From positions 1 to 64,000 of the forward strand of contig CAYNJC010000003.1 of assembly GCA_964397565.1 (NCBI GenBank): DNA of 64,000 bases. Direction: 5' to 3'. The stretch is from JAPLST01 sp964397565. Lineage in GTDB: Bacteria > Auribacterota > UBA3054 > JAPLST01. Positions 32,639 through 41,614 of this stretch are shown in pieces. The notes under the pieces were generated by a model. The model saw only the letters and a program-made list of their open reading frames with translations, ran no database searches and was not told where the DNA came from. Made by a program: the position numbers and the translations under genes. The number at the start of each line of letters is the position of its first letter. Positions within the stretch are counted from its first letter, which is position 1.

Positions 32639-34573
32639 TCAGCGCTCTGCGTCGCGCAGCCAGACGCGCATGCTACCGGGTGCGCGATTGTCCCAAACAC
32701 AATAAGGCACGGCCGTGATGGTGACTGGCGTCGGCTTGGGTGGTGTCGCGCGGTACAGGTCGGCGCCGGTAGGCGGCGCAGCCAGGGCGCGGCCCGTGAT
32801 GGCACACACGCCGCCGAGCAGTTTCGGCTTGTAGGTCACGGTCAGTGGCGCACGGCGGGCCAGCGTAACTTGTTCGAGCACAACGTTGGGGTTGTCCACG
32901 CTTTCGAGACAGTAGACCAGCGGGCCGCGCTGCAACGCAACGCGCCCGGCCAACTGGCGCGCGGCCGGGTGCGCATAGACGCGCCGCACCGGCATGGCCA
33001 ACTCGAGGTCAATGGTGTCGCCACGGCGCCATTCGCGGGTCAAGGCGATGTAGCCGCGCCGGGTGCGCAGATCGCGGGTCAGTTGGACATCCGCGCCACA
33101 GACGCGCACGGTCGCGTCATCACACCACGCGGGCATGCGCAAGAAGACGGTGAAGCGGGTCGGCCGTGCGGGCTGCACCGCGAGATGAATTGCGCCATCC
33201 CACGGATATTTTGTGCGTTGGGCGATAGTGACCGGTGTCTTCTTGACGACCAGCGTAGCGCTGCTCTGCGCGTACAGATGGACATACACGCCGGCCGGAC
33301 TGACGCCATAGACATAGTCACCAATGCTGGCCAGCAAGCGCGCGACATTGGGCGGGCAGCAGGCGCAACCAAACCAGCCCTTGCGGTGCGACGTCAGGCC
33401 GTCCCAAGTTTCCTTGCTGTCACGCTGGCGCGCCGGGCGGGGGTCATGCGCGGCCAGCGGATTACTGTAGAAGAACAAGGTGCCATCGAGTGACACGCCG
33501 CTGAGCGCGCCATTGTACAAGGCGCGTTCGAGGATGTCGGCGTATTTGCTCTCGCCGGTCATGCTCAGCATGCGTTGATTAAAAAAGACGCTGGCGATCG
33601 CCGCGCACGTTTCGGCATAAGCGTGCTCGTCCGGCAGATCATAGTCGTAAGTGAAGCCCTCGTTATAGCCGCAGGTGCCGACGCCGCCGGTCACCAGCAT
33701 GCGTTTGGTGTACATGCTGCGCCACAGGCGCTCGCAGGCCGCGCGCATTGACGCGTCGTTGGTCTCCATGGCGACATCCGCCATCGCCGTCAGCATATAG
33801 AGGCAGCGCACGGCATGGCCGACCGCATCCTGCTGTTCGCGCACGGGCAGATGGGCCTGCAAATAGTCATAGGATTTGAAATGCCATTTTTTTGGATCAT
33901 CGCCGCGCTCTTTCGCTTCTTTATCGTAATAGTGCGGCGCGCGGCCGCGCTCGTCCAAAAAGTATTGTGCCAGTTCCAGGTGGGATTTCTTGCCGGTGGC
34001 GCGGTATAATTTGACCAGGGCCAGCTCTATCTCCTGATGCCCGCAATAGCCGCGCTTCTGTCCGGGCTTGCGCCCGAATGTTTTTGCCAATAAATCGGCA
34101 TAGCGATCCATGGCATCCATGAAGGCGCGCTCGCCGGTGGCCTGATAATACGCGACGGCCGCCTCGATCAGATGGCCGGCGCAGTACAGCTCGTGATTGT
34201 CGCGCAAATTCTTGAAACGCAGCTCCGGTTCGGCAAAGGCATAATAGGAATTCAAGTAGCCATCCGGCTGTTGCGCTTTGACAATTCCGCGGACGGCCTC
34301 GTCCAGCATGCGGCGCACGCGCCGGTCGGGCGTCGTCGCCACGAGATCCGCGGCCGCCTCGAGCAGTTTGGCGACATCCGAGTCCCAGAATTTGTGGCGG
34401 GCGGTCTTGTCCTTGCGCCGCCAGGCGGGGTCGAACGCTTTGAGCCGGTTGGTGCGCCGGCAGTGCTGGAATTCGAGCGGAATCGTAACGCGCTGATTGA
34501 TGGCCATGCGCGGCGCCCAAAACACGTCGGTGAGGCGCACGTTGGAAAAGGGGACGGGAGTCAAGGTTCGCAT
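32639..34573 (-). CDS. Glycoside hydrolase family 127 (beta-L-arabinofuranosidase-like)
   Basis: 644 aa. The family removes beta-L-arabinofuranosyl residues from plant glycans or glycoproteins using a zinc-bound Cys nucleophile. The Cys motif FGCACCPPNVARLLAS and the YNGALSGVSLDGTLFFYSNPL region with its preceding Glu are present, as are the (alpha/alpha)6 barrel segment HELYCAGHLIEAA and GYCGHQEIELALVKLY. No signal peptide is apparent, so it may be cytoplasmic. It is followed by kbl on the same strand with 23 bp between the genes. Confidence 0.88.
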   Translation of the reverse strand: MRTLTPVPFSNVRLTDVFWAPRMAINQRVTIPLEFQHCRRTNRLKAFDPAWRRKDKTARHKFWDSDVAKLLEAAADLVATTPDRRVRRMLDEAVRGIVKAQQPDGYLNSYYAFAEPELRFKNLRDNHELYCAGHLIEAAVAYYQATGERAFMDAMDRYADLLAKTFGRKPGQKRGYCGHQEIELALVKLYRATGKKSHLELAQYFLDERGRAPHYYDKEAKERGDDPKKWHFKSYDYLQAHLPVREQQDAVGHAVRCLYMLTAMADVAMETNDASMRAACERLWRSMYTKRMLVTGGVGTCGYNEGFTYDYDLPDEHAYAETCAAIASVFFNQRMLSMTGESKYADILERALYNGALSGVSLDGTLFFYSNPLAAHDPRPARQRDSKETWDGLTSHRKGWFGCACCPPNVARLLASIGDYVYGVSPAGVYVHLYAQSSATLVVKKTPVTIAQRTKYPWDGAIHLAVQPARPTRFTVFLRMPAWCDDATVRVCGADVQLTRDLRTRRGYIALTREWRRGDTIDLELAMPVRRVYAHPAARQLAGRVALQRGPLVYCLESVDNPNVVLEQVTLARRAPLTVTYKPKLLGGVCAITGRALAAPPTGADLYRATPPKPTPVTITAVPYCVWDNRAPGSMRVWLRDAER

Positions 34574-34596
34574 GCGGTTGTGGGGTGGTGAGTGGA

Positions 34597-35796
34597 TTAG
34601 TGGAGCAAGCCGGTTTCTTTACCGACCGTGATGAAAATGGCCAGGGCGGTGTCCAGGTCGGCCTGTGACACGGCCTCGGAAATTTGACAACGAATGCGGG
34701 CCGCGCCCTCGGGTACCACCGGAAAACCGAAGCCCGTGACAAACACGCCGTGCTGCAGCAGCAGATTGCTGATGCGAATGGCCGTCGCGGTTGCGCCGAC
34801 GATAATCGGGATGATGGCGCTCTCGCCCGGCAACGGGCGGAAACCCGCCTTGGTCAGGCGTTCGCGGAAATAGCGGGTCTTCGCGTGCAGGCGTGTGACG
34901 CGCTCGGGCTCGCGCTCGAGCACGCGCACGGCTTCGAGAGCCGAGGCCGCGACCGTCGGCGGCAACGCATTGGAGAACAGTTGTGGCCGGGCTTTCTGCA
35001 CGCACCACTCGATGATCTCCTTGCGCGCCGCGACAAAACCACCGGCGGCCCCGCCGAGCGCCTTGCCGAGCGTGCTGGTGATAATGTCCACCTCGCCCAG
35101 CATGTTGAAATGCTCGCTGGTGCCGCGGCCGGTGGCGCCCAGCACGCCGGTGGCATGACTGTCGTCCACCATAACCAGCGCCTCATACTTGCGTGCAAGG
35201 GCGACAATCTCGGGCAATTTGCAGACATCGCCTTCCATGCTGAATACGCCATCGGTGATGATGAGGCGCAGCGCCGCATCCTGATGTTCTTGCAGGCGCG
35301 CCTCGAGATCGGCCATGTCGCCGTGCTTGTAGACGCATTTGCGCGCAGTCTTGGCGATCAAGCGACAACCATCAATGATGCTGGCATGATTCAAGGCGTC
35401 CGAGATGACCGCGCCGTTGTCGCCGACGACGGTGGGGATCACGCCTTCATTGGCGTTCCAGCATGAGACAAAGGTCAGGGCCGCGTCCAAGTGCAGAAAT
35501 GTTGCCAAGGCCTGCTCGAGCTCGCGATGGATCGCGAACGTGCCGCAGATGAAGCGCACCGAGGCCGTGCCGGCGCCATACTGCTGCAAGGCGCGCTGCC
35601 CGGCCGCAATCACCGCGGGATGATTTGCCAAGCCGAGGTAGTTGTTGGACGAGAGCACCAGCACCCGCCCGTGGCCTTCCATGGCGACGTGTGCATCCAT
35701 CGGGCTGGTGAGATAGCGTAGTTCCTTGTACGTGCCGGCAGCGCGCAACGCGCTGAGCTGCTGCGCAAGCTGCGAGAAATAAAGGGCGCGGGTCAT
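34597..35796 (-). CDS. kbl: Glycine C-acetyltransferase (2-amino-3-ketobutyrate CoA ligase)
   Basis: 399 aa from ATG 35796; an ATG at 35838 adds 14 residues without family similarity. PLP-dependent alpha-oxoamine synthase that cleaves 2-amino-3-ketobutyrate with CoA to glycine plus acetyl-CoA in threonine degradation. Motifs are SSNNYLGLANHP, YGAGTASVRFICGT, DALNHASIIDG, MVDDSHATGVLG and the PLP-Lys region STLGKALGGAAGG. The threonine dehydrogenase partner is not adjacent. The gene precedes GH127 in the same unit. Confidence 0.88.
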   Translation of the reverse strand: MTRALYFSQLAQQLSALRAAGTYKELRYLTSPMDAHVAMEGHGRVLVLSSNNYLGLANHPAVIAAGQRALQQYGAGTASVRFICGTFAIHRELEQALATFLHLDAALTFVSCWNANEGVIPTVVGDNGAVISDALNHASIIDGCRLIAKTARKCVYKHGDMADLEARLQEHQDAALRLIITDGVFSMEGDVCKLPEIVALARKYEALVMVDDSHATGVLGATGRGTSEHFNMLGEVDIITSTLGKALGGAAGGFVAARKEIIEWCVQKARPQLFSNALPPTVAASALEAVRVLEREPERVTRLHAKTRYFRERLTKAGFRPLPGESAIIPIIVGATATAIRISNLLLQHGVFVTGFGFPVVPEGAARIRCQISEAVSQADLDTALAIFITVGKETGLLH

Positions 35797-35852
35797 GATG
35801 TGCGCGGGCTCATGGGCCAAAGGGATTACAAGTTGCATTCATTTTCGCAGCT

Positions 35853-35881
35853 ATTGTAGCGTAACGGGCCGGTGGCGTCAA
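35853..35881 (-). promoter_or_regulatory. kbl promoter
   Basis: Minus strand TTGACG (35881-35876), 17-bp spacer, TACAAT (35858-35853). A GCCGGATCTGGG motif ends 13 bp upstream of the -35. Confidence 0.7.
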
Positions 35882-35894
35882 GACATGCCGCATG

Positions 35895-35906
35895 CCCAGA
35901 TCCGGC
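35895..35906 (-). promoter_or_regulatory. GCCGGATCTGGG motif, copy 4
   Basis: Reverse-strand exact copy, 13 bp upstream of the kbl -35. It shares the longer CGCCGGATCTGGGCAT with the copy at 24930. Confidence 0.45.
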
Positions 35907-36144
35907 GATGCCACTGAATGTGCCCATCCCGCAGTAACACGTGCTGCTCGTAGCCGCCGCACGGCCTGCGGCGTATGCTGGCACAGGGGCACGCGGAACG
36001 CCGTTCCTGCTTCTTTCTTCTTGTGATCCTCTTCATAAAATGCGCATGGCCCCGTTCGCGCCGGCCATTTACAGAAAACAGCAAATCTGCTATACTATCT
36101 CCTATGAAAGCAACAAGGCGTCAGCGTGCTGTCACATCACCGCA
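35907..36144. other. Divergent intergenic region, kbl / GT2 synthase
   Basis: No gene seen. It holds the GT2 promoter at 36068-36096. An in-frame extension of the GT2 ORF through this region is rejected because the promoter lies inside it. Confidence 0.5.
36068..36096 (+). promoter_or_regulatory. Promoter of the GT2 synthase and ABC genes
   Basis: TTTACA, 17-bp spacer, TATACT, about 50 bp upstream of ATG 36145. Confidence 0.6.
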
Positions 36145-37686
36145 ATGTTTCTGATAGCGCGGGATAGTTTTGTGTTTACAGTGATCATCGGCATGCTCGC
36201 GGGGGTGTATATTGCCTGCGCCCTGACCCTGTCCTTATATGCGGTGAACTGCTATCTGATGATGTACTTTTTCCGCCGGTGCTGTGTGCGCGAGACGCGG
36301 GAGACCACGGCATTTCTCCCGCAGTTTTGGGCGACGCACACCGACGCCGCCCTGCCCATTGTCACGACCCAATTACCGATCTACAATGAGCATAACGTCA
36401 TCACCCGCTTGCTCGACGCCGTCGTGGCGATGGCCTACCCGCGCGCCAAACATGAAATTCAAGTGCTGGATGATTCCACCGATGACACTAGTGCGCTGGT
36501 CGCCACGCTGGTGACCGAGTACCGCACGCGCGGCGTCTGGATCGAACATATCCGGCGCGGCTCGCGCCAGGGCTTCAAGGCCGGCGCGTTGCGCCACGGC
36601 ATGGCGCAGTGCGCCGGTGAATTCATTGCCATTTTCGACGCCGATTTCGTGCCGCCCGCGCAGTTTCTGCGGGACACCGTGCCGTTCTTGATGGCCACGC
36701 CCGACTATGCCGCCGTCCAAACGCGCTGGAGCCATTTGAACACCAGCCAAAATATGTTGACCCGCGCACAGGCGATCGGGCTCGACGCCCATTTTGCGAT
36801 CGAGCAAAGCGCGCGCGCCTGGAATGGCTATTACATGAATTTCAACGGTACCGCCGGGATCTGGCGCAAAGCCGCCATCGAACACGCCGGAGGCTGGCAC
36901 GACGACACGTTGACCGAAGACATGGACTTGTCGTATCGCGCGCAATTGGCCGGCTGGCGCATGAAATTTCTAATCGGGCTGGCCACTCCGAGTGAATTGC
37001 CGACCACGATCACGGCCTACAAATGCCAGCAGTTTCGTTGGACTAAGGGCTCGATGCAAACGGCCTTGAAACTGCTGCCAAGGGTGTTGCGCTCGCACGA
37101 TAGCGTCATGAAAAAAGCCCAGGCAGTGTTGCATTTGACGCACCATATGATTGATCCGCTGATCCTGATCATGGCCGTGTTTGCCGTGCCGGCCCTGTTT
37201 TTTTTCACGCGCTACGTGCATAGCCCGTGGCTGTGGATTGCGTTGCTGGCATTGTTTGTGGTCAGCAGCACCGCGCCGGCCTCGCTGCACCTGTTTGCGC
37301 AACGCACCTTGTATCGCCAGTGGTGGAAGAAAATACCGCTGGTGCCGTGGGTCTCGTGCGTCTACAGCGGGTTGGCGATCAACAATACCAAGGCCGTGAT
37401 TGAGGCCCTGCGCGGCGTCAAAAGTTCGTTTGTGCGGACGCCCAAGCATGGCGATGCCGCACGCACTGCCACGTGCAACTACAAAGTACCCAACACGTCG
37501 TATATCTGGCTCGAACTCGGTTTTGGCTTGTACTGCGCCGCCTGCTGTGCCTTGTGCGTCGCGTTGCACAACGGGTTATTGGCGTATTTTATTTTGTTGT
37601 ACACCATTGGCTTCTTGTATGTCGGCGGCGTGTCCGTGCTCGATCATTGGCGCCAACGCAGTTGGCAACCGGAGACGCTTGTTTAG
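36145..37686 (+). CDS. Processive GT2 glycosyltransferase (cellulose/glucomannan synthase-like)
   Basis: 513 aa. Two TM segments near the N-terminus flank a GT-A domain with the VLDDSTDDT nucleotide site, FDADF (DxD-type), TEDMDLSYR (catalytic TED) and QQFRWTKG (QxxRW), then several TM helices from about 335. These four motifs define membrane-embedded processive beta-glycan synthases. The product is unknown; the CslA-like order fits a beta-mannan or related polymer. No PilZ domain is visible. A heterodimeric ABC exporter follows after 48 bp, so the genes may be co-expressed. Confidence 0.85.
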   Translation: MFLIARDSFVFTVIIGMLAGVYIACALTLSLYAVNCYLMMYFFRRCCVRETRETTAFLPQFWATHTDAALPIVTTQLPIYNEHNVITRLLDAVVAMAYPRAKHEIQVLDDSTDDTSALVATLVTEYRTRGVWIEHIRRGSRQGFKAGALRHGMAQCAGEFIAIFDADFVPPAQFLRDTVPFLMATPDYAAVQTRWSHLNTSQNMLTRAQAIGLDAHFAIEQSARAWNGYYMNFNGTAGIWRKAAIEHAGGWHDDTLTEDMDLSYRAQLAGWRMKFLIGLATPSELPTTITAYKCQQFRWTKGSMQTALKLLPRVLRSHDSVMKKAQAVLHLTHHMIDPLILIMAVFAVPALFFFTRYVHSPWLWIALLALFVVSSTAPASLHLFAQRTLYRQWWKKIPLVPWVSCVYSGLAINNTKAVIEALRGVKSSFVRTPKHGDAARTATCNYKVPNTSYIWLELGFGLYCAACCALCVALHNGLLAYFILLYTIGFLYVGGVSVLDHWRQRSWQPETLV

Positions 37687-37734
37687 CCTGCCCGCCTGAG
37701 TGCCGCGCCGCGCGCGTGGCGCCGGCCGATACGT

Positions 37735-39522
37735 ATGCCGCACCCATCACCACAGACACCAGCGCGCGCCGCCTCGGGCATTTGGCCGATGCTGCGCTTG
37801 CTGCGCCCGCATTGGGCCGCCGTTGTGTTCGGCGTGTGCGGCCTGCTGGGCGTGGATATCCTGCAGGTGATGGTGCCGCGCATCATGCAGTACGTGATTG
37901 ACGCGCTCGGGCGCGGGGCCGCCACCAGCCGCTTGCTGATGCTGGCCGGCGCAGGCATTGCCGGCGTCGCGCTGGGCATGGGTGTCTGTCGTTTCATCTG
38001 GCGCTATTTTCTGATTGGCGCCAGCCACCGGGTCGAGCGTGATCTGCGCGCGCGCTTTTACCAGCATCTGCAAACGCTCTCCGTCGCGTATTTCGACCAT
38101 CACAAAGTCGGCGACCTGATGGCGCATGCCACCAACGACACGCATGCCGTGCGGCGCGCACTCGGATTTGCGACGCTGGCGGCGATTGACGCCGTCGTCA
38201 TGGCCGCGATGGTCCTGGTCATGATGTTGAGCATGAGTCCGCGCCTGACGCTGATCACCCTGACACCCCTGCCGTTGCTGGCGTTCATCATTGCGAAATT
38301 CGGCGCGATCATTCATGCGCGCTACGACCGGGTGCAGGCCTCGTTCTCGCGCATGAGCGAGCGCGCCACCGAGACATTCAGCGGCGTGCGCGTGGTCAAA
38401 GCGTATGGCGCCGACGCCGTTGAGTACGACTGTTTTCACGACAGCTCGCAGACGTATGTGCGCGAAAACCTGGACTTGGTGCGGGTCTGGGCTTGGTTTG
38501 ATCCGCTGATCTCCGCGCTGGCCACCAGCAGCATCGCGCTGCTGATCTACTTTGGCGGGCGTGGCGTAATCCGTGCCGAGATCACCCTCGGCCAGTTCGT
38601 CGCCTTCGCCAGCTACTTGGGTATGTTTGCCTGGCCGATGATCGCGGTCGGCATTGTCGTCAACATGATGCAGCGCGGCGCAGCCAGCATGCAACGCCTG
38701 CTCACCATTCTGCAAACGGCGCCCGCGATCATCAGCGGCGCGCAGGAAGCCGCCGTGCAACCGCAGCTCGAGTGTCGCGCGCTCACCTTCCGCTACGCCG
38801 GCGTGGCGACTGATGTCCTGCATGACATTTCGTTCGCGCTGTCGCCCGGCCAGGTGTTGGGCATTGTCGGCCGCACTGGGGCGGGCAAGACCACCCTGAT
38901 CGAGCTGCTGATGCGCCTGTACGAACCGCCGCCGGCCACCATCTACATTGAGGGGCATGATCTGCGCGCGCTGCAGCTCGAGCGCGTGCGCGGCTTGTTC
39001 GGCTATGTCGCCCAGGAGCCGTTTCTTTTTTCGATGAGCGTGGCAGACAACATTCGCTTTGGGCGCCCGGACTTGTCGCGCGCCGCAGTGATGGAACTCG
39101 CGACCGCTGTGCGCCTGCACGACGAAATCGTAGCATTTCCGCAGGGCTACGACACGCTGGTCGGTGAACGCGGCATTACCTTGTCCGGCGGCCAGAAACA
39201 ACGGATCGCGATTGCGCGCGCCTTGGCGCTGCGGCCGGCCGTGCTGGTCCTCGACGATGCGCTTTCCAGTGTCGATGCCGAAACCGAGGCCGCCATCCTG
39301 GCCTATTTGCGCGCGCCGCTGCAACGCACGGCGATGATTGTCATTGCCCATCGGATCAGCGCGGTGCGCGATGCCGATATGATTCTGGTGCTGGACGGCG
39401 GCCGGATTGTCGACCGCGGCACGCACGCGGCGCTGCTGCAGCGCGAGGGTTTCTACAGTGAATTGTACCGCCTGCAAACGCTCGAAGCAATGTGGAGCAC
39501 CGCCACCACCCCGAGCGCCTGA
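37735..39522 (+). CDS. ABC exporter half-transporter, degenerate-site subunit
   Basis: 595 aa. Six TM helices (about 20-310), then an ATPase domain with Walker A GRTGAGKTT, signature LSGGQKQRIAIARAL and Walker B VLVLDD. The residue after the Walker B Asp is Asp instead of the catalytic Glu, while the partner gene has Glu. This is the pattern of heterodimeric exporters with one catalytically weak site (TM287/288, BmrCD type). Stop and next start overlap (TGATG). The substrate (drug, lipid or glycan) cannot be told. Confidence 0.9.
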   Translation: MPHPSPQTPARAASGIWPMLRLLRPHWAAVVFGVCGLLGVDILQVMVPRIMQYVIDALGRGAATSRLLMLAGAGIAGVALGMGVCRFIWRYFLIGASHRVERDLRARFYQHLQTLSVAYFDHHKVGDLMAHATNDTHAVRRALGFATLAAIDAVVMAAMVLVMMLSMSPRLTLITLTPLPLLAFIIAKFGAIIHARYDRVQASFSRMSERATETFSGVRVVKAYGADAVEYDCFHDSSQTYVRENLDLVRVWAWFDPLISALATSSIALLIYFGGRGVIRAEITLGQFVAFASYLGMFAWPMIAVGIVVNMMQRGAASMQRLLTILQTAPAIISGAQEAAVQPQLECRALTFRYAGVATDVLHDISFALSPGQVLGIVGRTGAGKTTLIELLMRLYEPPPATIYIEGHDLRALQLERVRGLFGYVAQEPFLFSMSVADNIRFGRPDLSRAAVMELATAVRLHDEIVAFPQGYDTLVGERGITLSGGQKQRIAIARALALRPAVLVLDDALSSVDAETEAAILAYLRAPLQRTAMIVIAHRISAVRDADMILVLDGGRIVDRGTHAALLQREGFYSELYRLQTLEAMWSTATTPSA

Positions 39523-41489
39523 TGCACCGCGACGATCATAGTGAAGACCAATTGGGCAAGGCCTACGATGCGCGCTTGGTGCGGCGCCTGTTGACCTACG
39601 TCCTGCCGCAGCGCCGCTTCCTGCTGCTGGCGTGCGTGTTCTTGTTTGCCGCGACCGGGCTCGAACTGCTGATGCCGTTCATGTTCAAGAGCGGCATTGA
39701 CCATTTTCTGACACGGCCGCGCGCAACCCGCACGGCATCATCTGTTGCGCAGACCAACACCGAACCGGTGTATGTCTTCGCCACCAACCTCTATCGCGCC
39801 GACGTCGGCGTGCTGGTCTCAAATCGGTGGGAAGTGCCGCAAACAGAGCTCAGGCGGCTCACGCCGCGCGTGCTACTGGACCTGCGGGCCGAGGATCTGC
39901 ACGGGCTGGGCTGGCTGGCCCTGGGCGTGCTGACCATCATTGTGCTGCGGGTGCTGGCCGAATACGGCCATGCGCGCGCGCTGCAAATCGTCGGCCAGCG
40001 CGCGATGCACGACTTGCGGATGGTGTTGTTTCGCCATCTGCAGACGTTGGCATTGCGCTTTTACGATCGCAATCCAGTCGGGCGCCTGGTCACGCGCGTG
40101 ACCAATGACATTGATGCCATCAGCGAAGTGTTCACTGCGGTGCTGGTGCACCTGGTGCGTGATGTGTTGTATTTCGTCGGCGCGGCGACGATTCTGTTCG
40201 TGCTGAATGCACGTCTGGCGGCACTGAGCCTGGCGTTGTTGCCGCTGTTTGTCGTGGTGGCGATTGTCTTCCGCACCCAGGCCCGCAACGTCTACCGGCA
40301 CATCCGCCGTCTGCTGTCGCAGTTGAACGCGACGCTGGCCGAAGACATATCCGGGGTGAAAATCATCCAGGCCTTTCTGCAGGAACGCCGCCGCCAACGC
40401 GAATTCGCCGAGAAAAACAGCGCCTATTTTCAGGCCAACATGCGCGAGCTGGTCGTTTTTGGCGTGTTTCGCCCGATGGTTGACACGCTGCGCAGTCTGG
40501 GCACGGCGCTGGTGCTGGTCTTCGGCGGGCTCAATGTCATCCACGGGAATTTCACCATCGGCGCGTTGGTCGCGTTTCTGCAGTATCTCTCGGAAATGTA
40601 TCGGCCGATCATCGAAATCAGCCAGCAGTACACCGTCATGCAAAGCGCAATGGCGGCCGCGGAACGCATTTTCGGCATTCTCGATGAAGTGCCCGATGTG
40701 TGCGAACTGGCCGCGCCGACACTGCCGGTCACGCCGGCCGGCTTGGTCGAGTTTGACGCAGTCTCGTTCGCGTATGTGGAGGGGACGCCGGTGTTGAACA
40801 ACGTCAACTTCAGCGTTGCGCCCGGCCGCAGCGTCGCAATTGTCGGCCCGACTGGCGCCGGCAAGAGCAGCATCATCAACCTGGTCTGCCGCTTCTACGA
40901 TCCGCAGCAAGGGCAAATCCGTCTGGATGGCGTGGACGTGCGTGCCTGGCCGCTGGCGGCCCTGCGGCGGCACATTGCGATGGTGTTGCAGGACGCCTTC
41001 ATCTTCAGCCGCGCGGTTTGCGATAATGTGCAGTTGGGCCGCGCCGACATCACCCGCGCCACGATCATCGCCGCTGCCGCCACCGTCCAGGCACGCGATT
41101 TTATCGAGCGCTTGCCCAACGGATTTGATGAACAAATGATGGAGCGCGGCGCCACCTTGTCGGCCGGGCAAAAGCAGCTGCTGTGTTTTGCGCGCGCCCT
41201 GGCGCACGATCCCAAAGTCCTGATCCTCGACGAGGCCACCAGCAATGTTGATCCAGCCACCGAGGCCCTAATTCAGGCCGCGATTGAGCGCCTGATTCAC
41301 GGCCGCACCAGCATTATTGTGGCGCATCGCCTCAGCACGATCAAGAAAGTTGACGAAATTTTGGTGCTCGACGGCGGCCGGATTGTTGAGCGCGGCACGC
41401 ACGCGGCGCTGTTCGCGCAGCGCGGCGTGTACTACAATCTATGTCTGTTACAGTTCGGCCAAAACGACACGCCCGGCACCGGCAGATAG
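39522..41489 (+). CDS. ABC exporter half-transporter, catalytic-site subunit
   Basis: 655 aa from the ATG that overlaps the previous stop. The exporter fold has an insertion of about 70 residues between TM1 and TM2 (from about residue 55), rich in polar residues and probably extracytoplasmic. Walker A is GPTGAGKSS and Walker B is VLILDEATSNVD with the catalytic Glu. The signature is LSAGQKQ (Gly to Ala). The Glu here and the intact LSGGQ in the partner would together make the one competent ATP site. The C-terminus runs close to a TCGGACGGA repeat. Confidence 0.9.
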   Translation: MHRDDHSEDQLGKAYDARLVRRLLTYVLPQRRFLLLACVFLFAATGLELLMPFMFKSGIDHFLTRPRATRTASSVAQTNTEPVYVFATNLYRADVGVLVSNRWEVPQTELRRLTPRVLLDLRAEDLHGLGWLALGVLTIIVLRVLAEYGHARALQIVGQRAMHDLRMVLFRHLQTLALRFYDRNPVGRLVTRVTNDIDAISEVFTAVLVHLVRDVLYFVGAATILFVLNARLAALSLALLPLFVVVAIVFRTQARNVYRHIRRLLSQLNATLAEDISGVKIIQAFLQERRRQREFAEKNSAYFQANMRELVVFGVFRPMVDTLRSLGTALVLVFGGLNVIHGNFTIGALVAFLQYLSEMYRPIIEISQQYTVMQSAMAAAERIFGILDEVPDVCELAAPTLPVTPAGLVEFDAVSFAYVEGTPVLNNVNFSVAPGRSVAIVGPTGAGKSSIINLVCRFYDPQQGQIRLDGVDVRAWPLAALRRHIAMVLQDAFIFSRAVCDNVQLGRADITRATIIAAAATVQARDFIERLPNGFDEQMMERGATLSAGQKQLLCFARALAHDPKVLILDEATSNVDPATEALIQAAIERLIHGRTSIIVAHRLSTIKKVDEILVLDGGRIVERGTHAALFAQRGVYYNLCLLQFGQNDTPGTGR

Positions 41490-41495
41490 CCCGGC

Positions 41496-41540
41496 AAATC
41501 GGACGGATCGGACGGATCGGCCACAGGAAAATCATGAGCA
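41496..41540 (+). repeat. TCGGACGGA repeat cassette, left copy
   Basis: AAATCGGACGGATCGGACGG, then ATCGGCCACAGGAAAATCATG-type sequence. The same unit plus the same CCACAGG-AAATCATGAGCA tail recurs at 44290-44344 in the same orientation. Confidence 0.7.
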
Positions 41541-41614
41541 ATAGTGGCTAACCAGAACGCGCCCGCCAGCACCGCGGGATTGCGCTCTTCCGTGACGAAC
41601 GCGGCTATCGCTAT

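Noticed and set aside
32377..32805. Small frames in the composite repeat downstream of the rseC-like gene
   Set aside because: They consist of the two-hairpin and second-module repeats read through, in several frames, with no ribosome binding site.
35941..36144. 68-residue N-terminal extension of the GT2 synthase
   Set aside because: It contains the TTTACA-17-TATACT promoter and a non-membrane-like sequence; ATG 36145 starts directly before the first TM helix.
37747..39477. 576-codon minus-strand frame opposite the first ABC subunit
   Set aside because: Lies entirely within a clear ABC transporter gene; no domain on the antisense strand.
39873..41207. 444-codon minus-strand frame opposite the second ABC subunit
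   Set aside because: Antisense shadow of the ABC ATPase gene.
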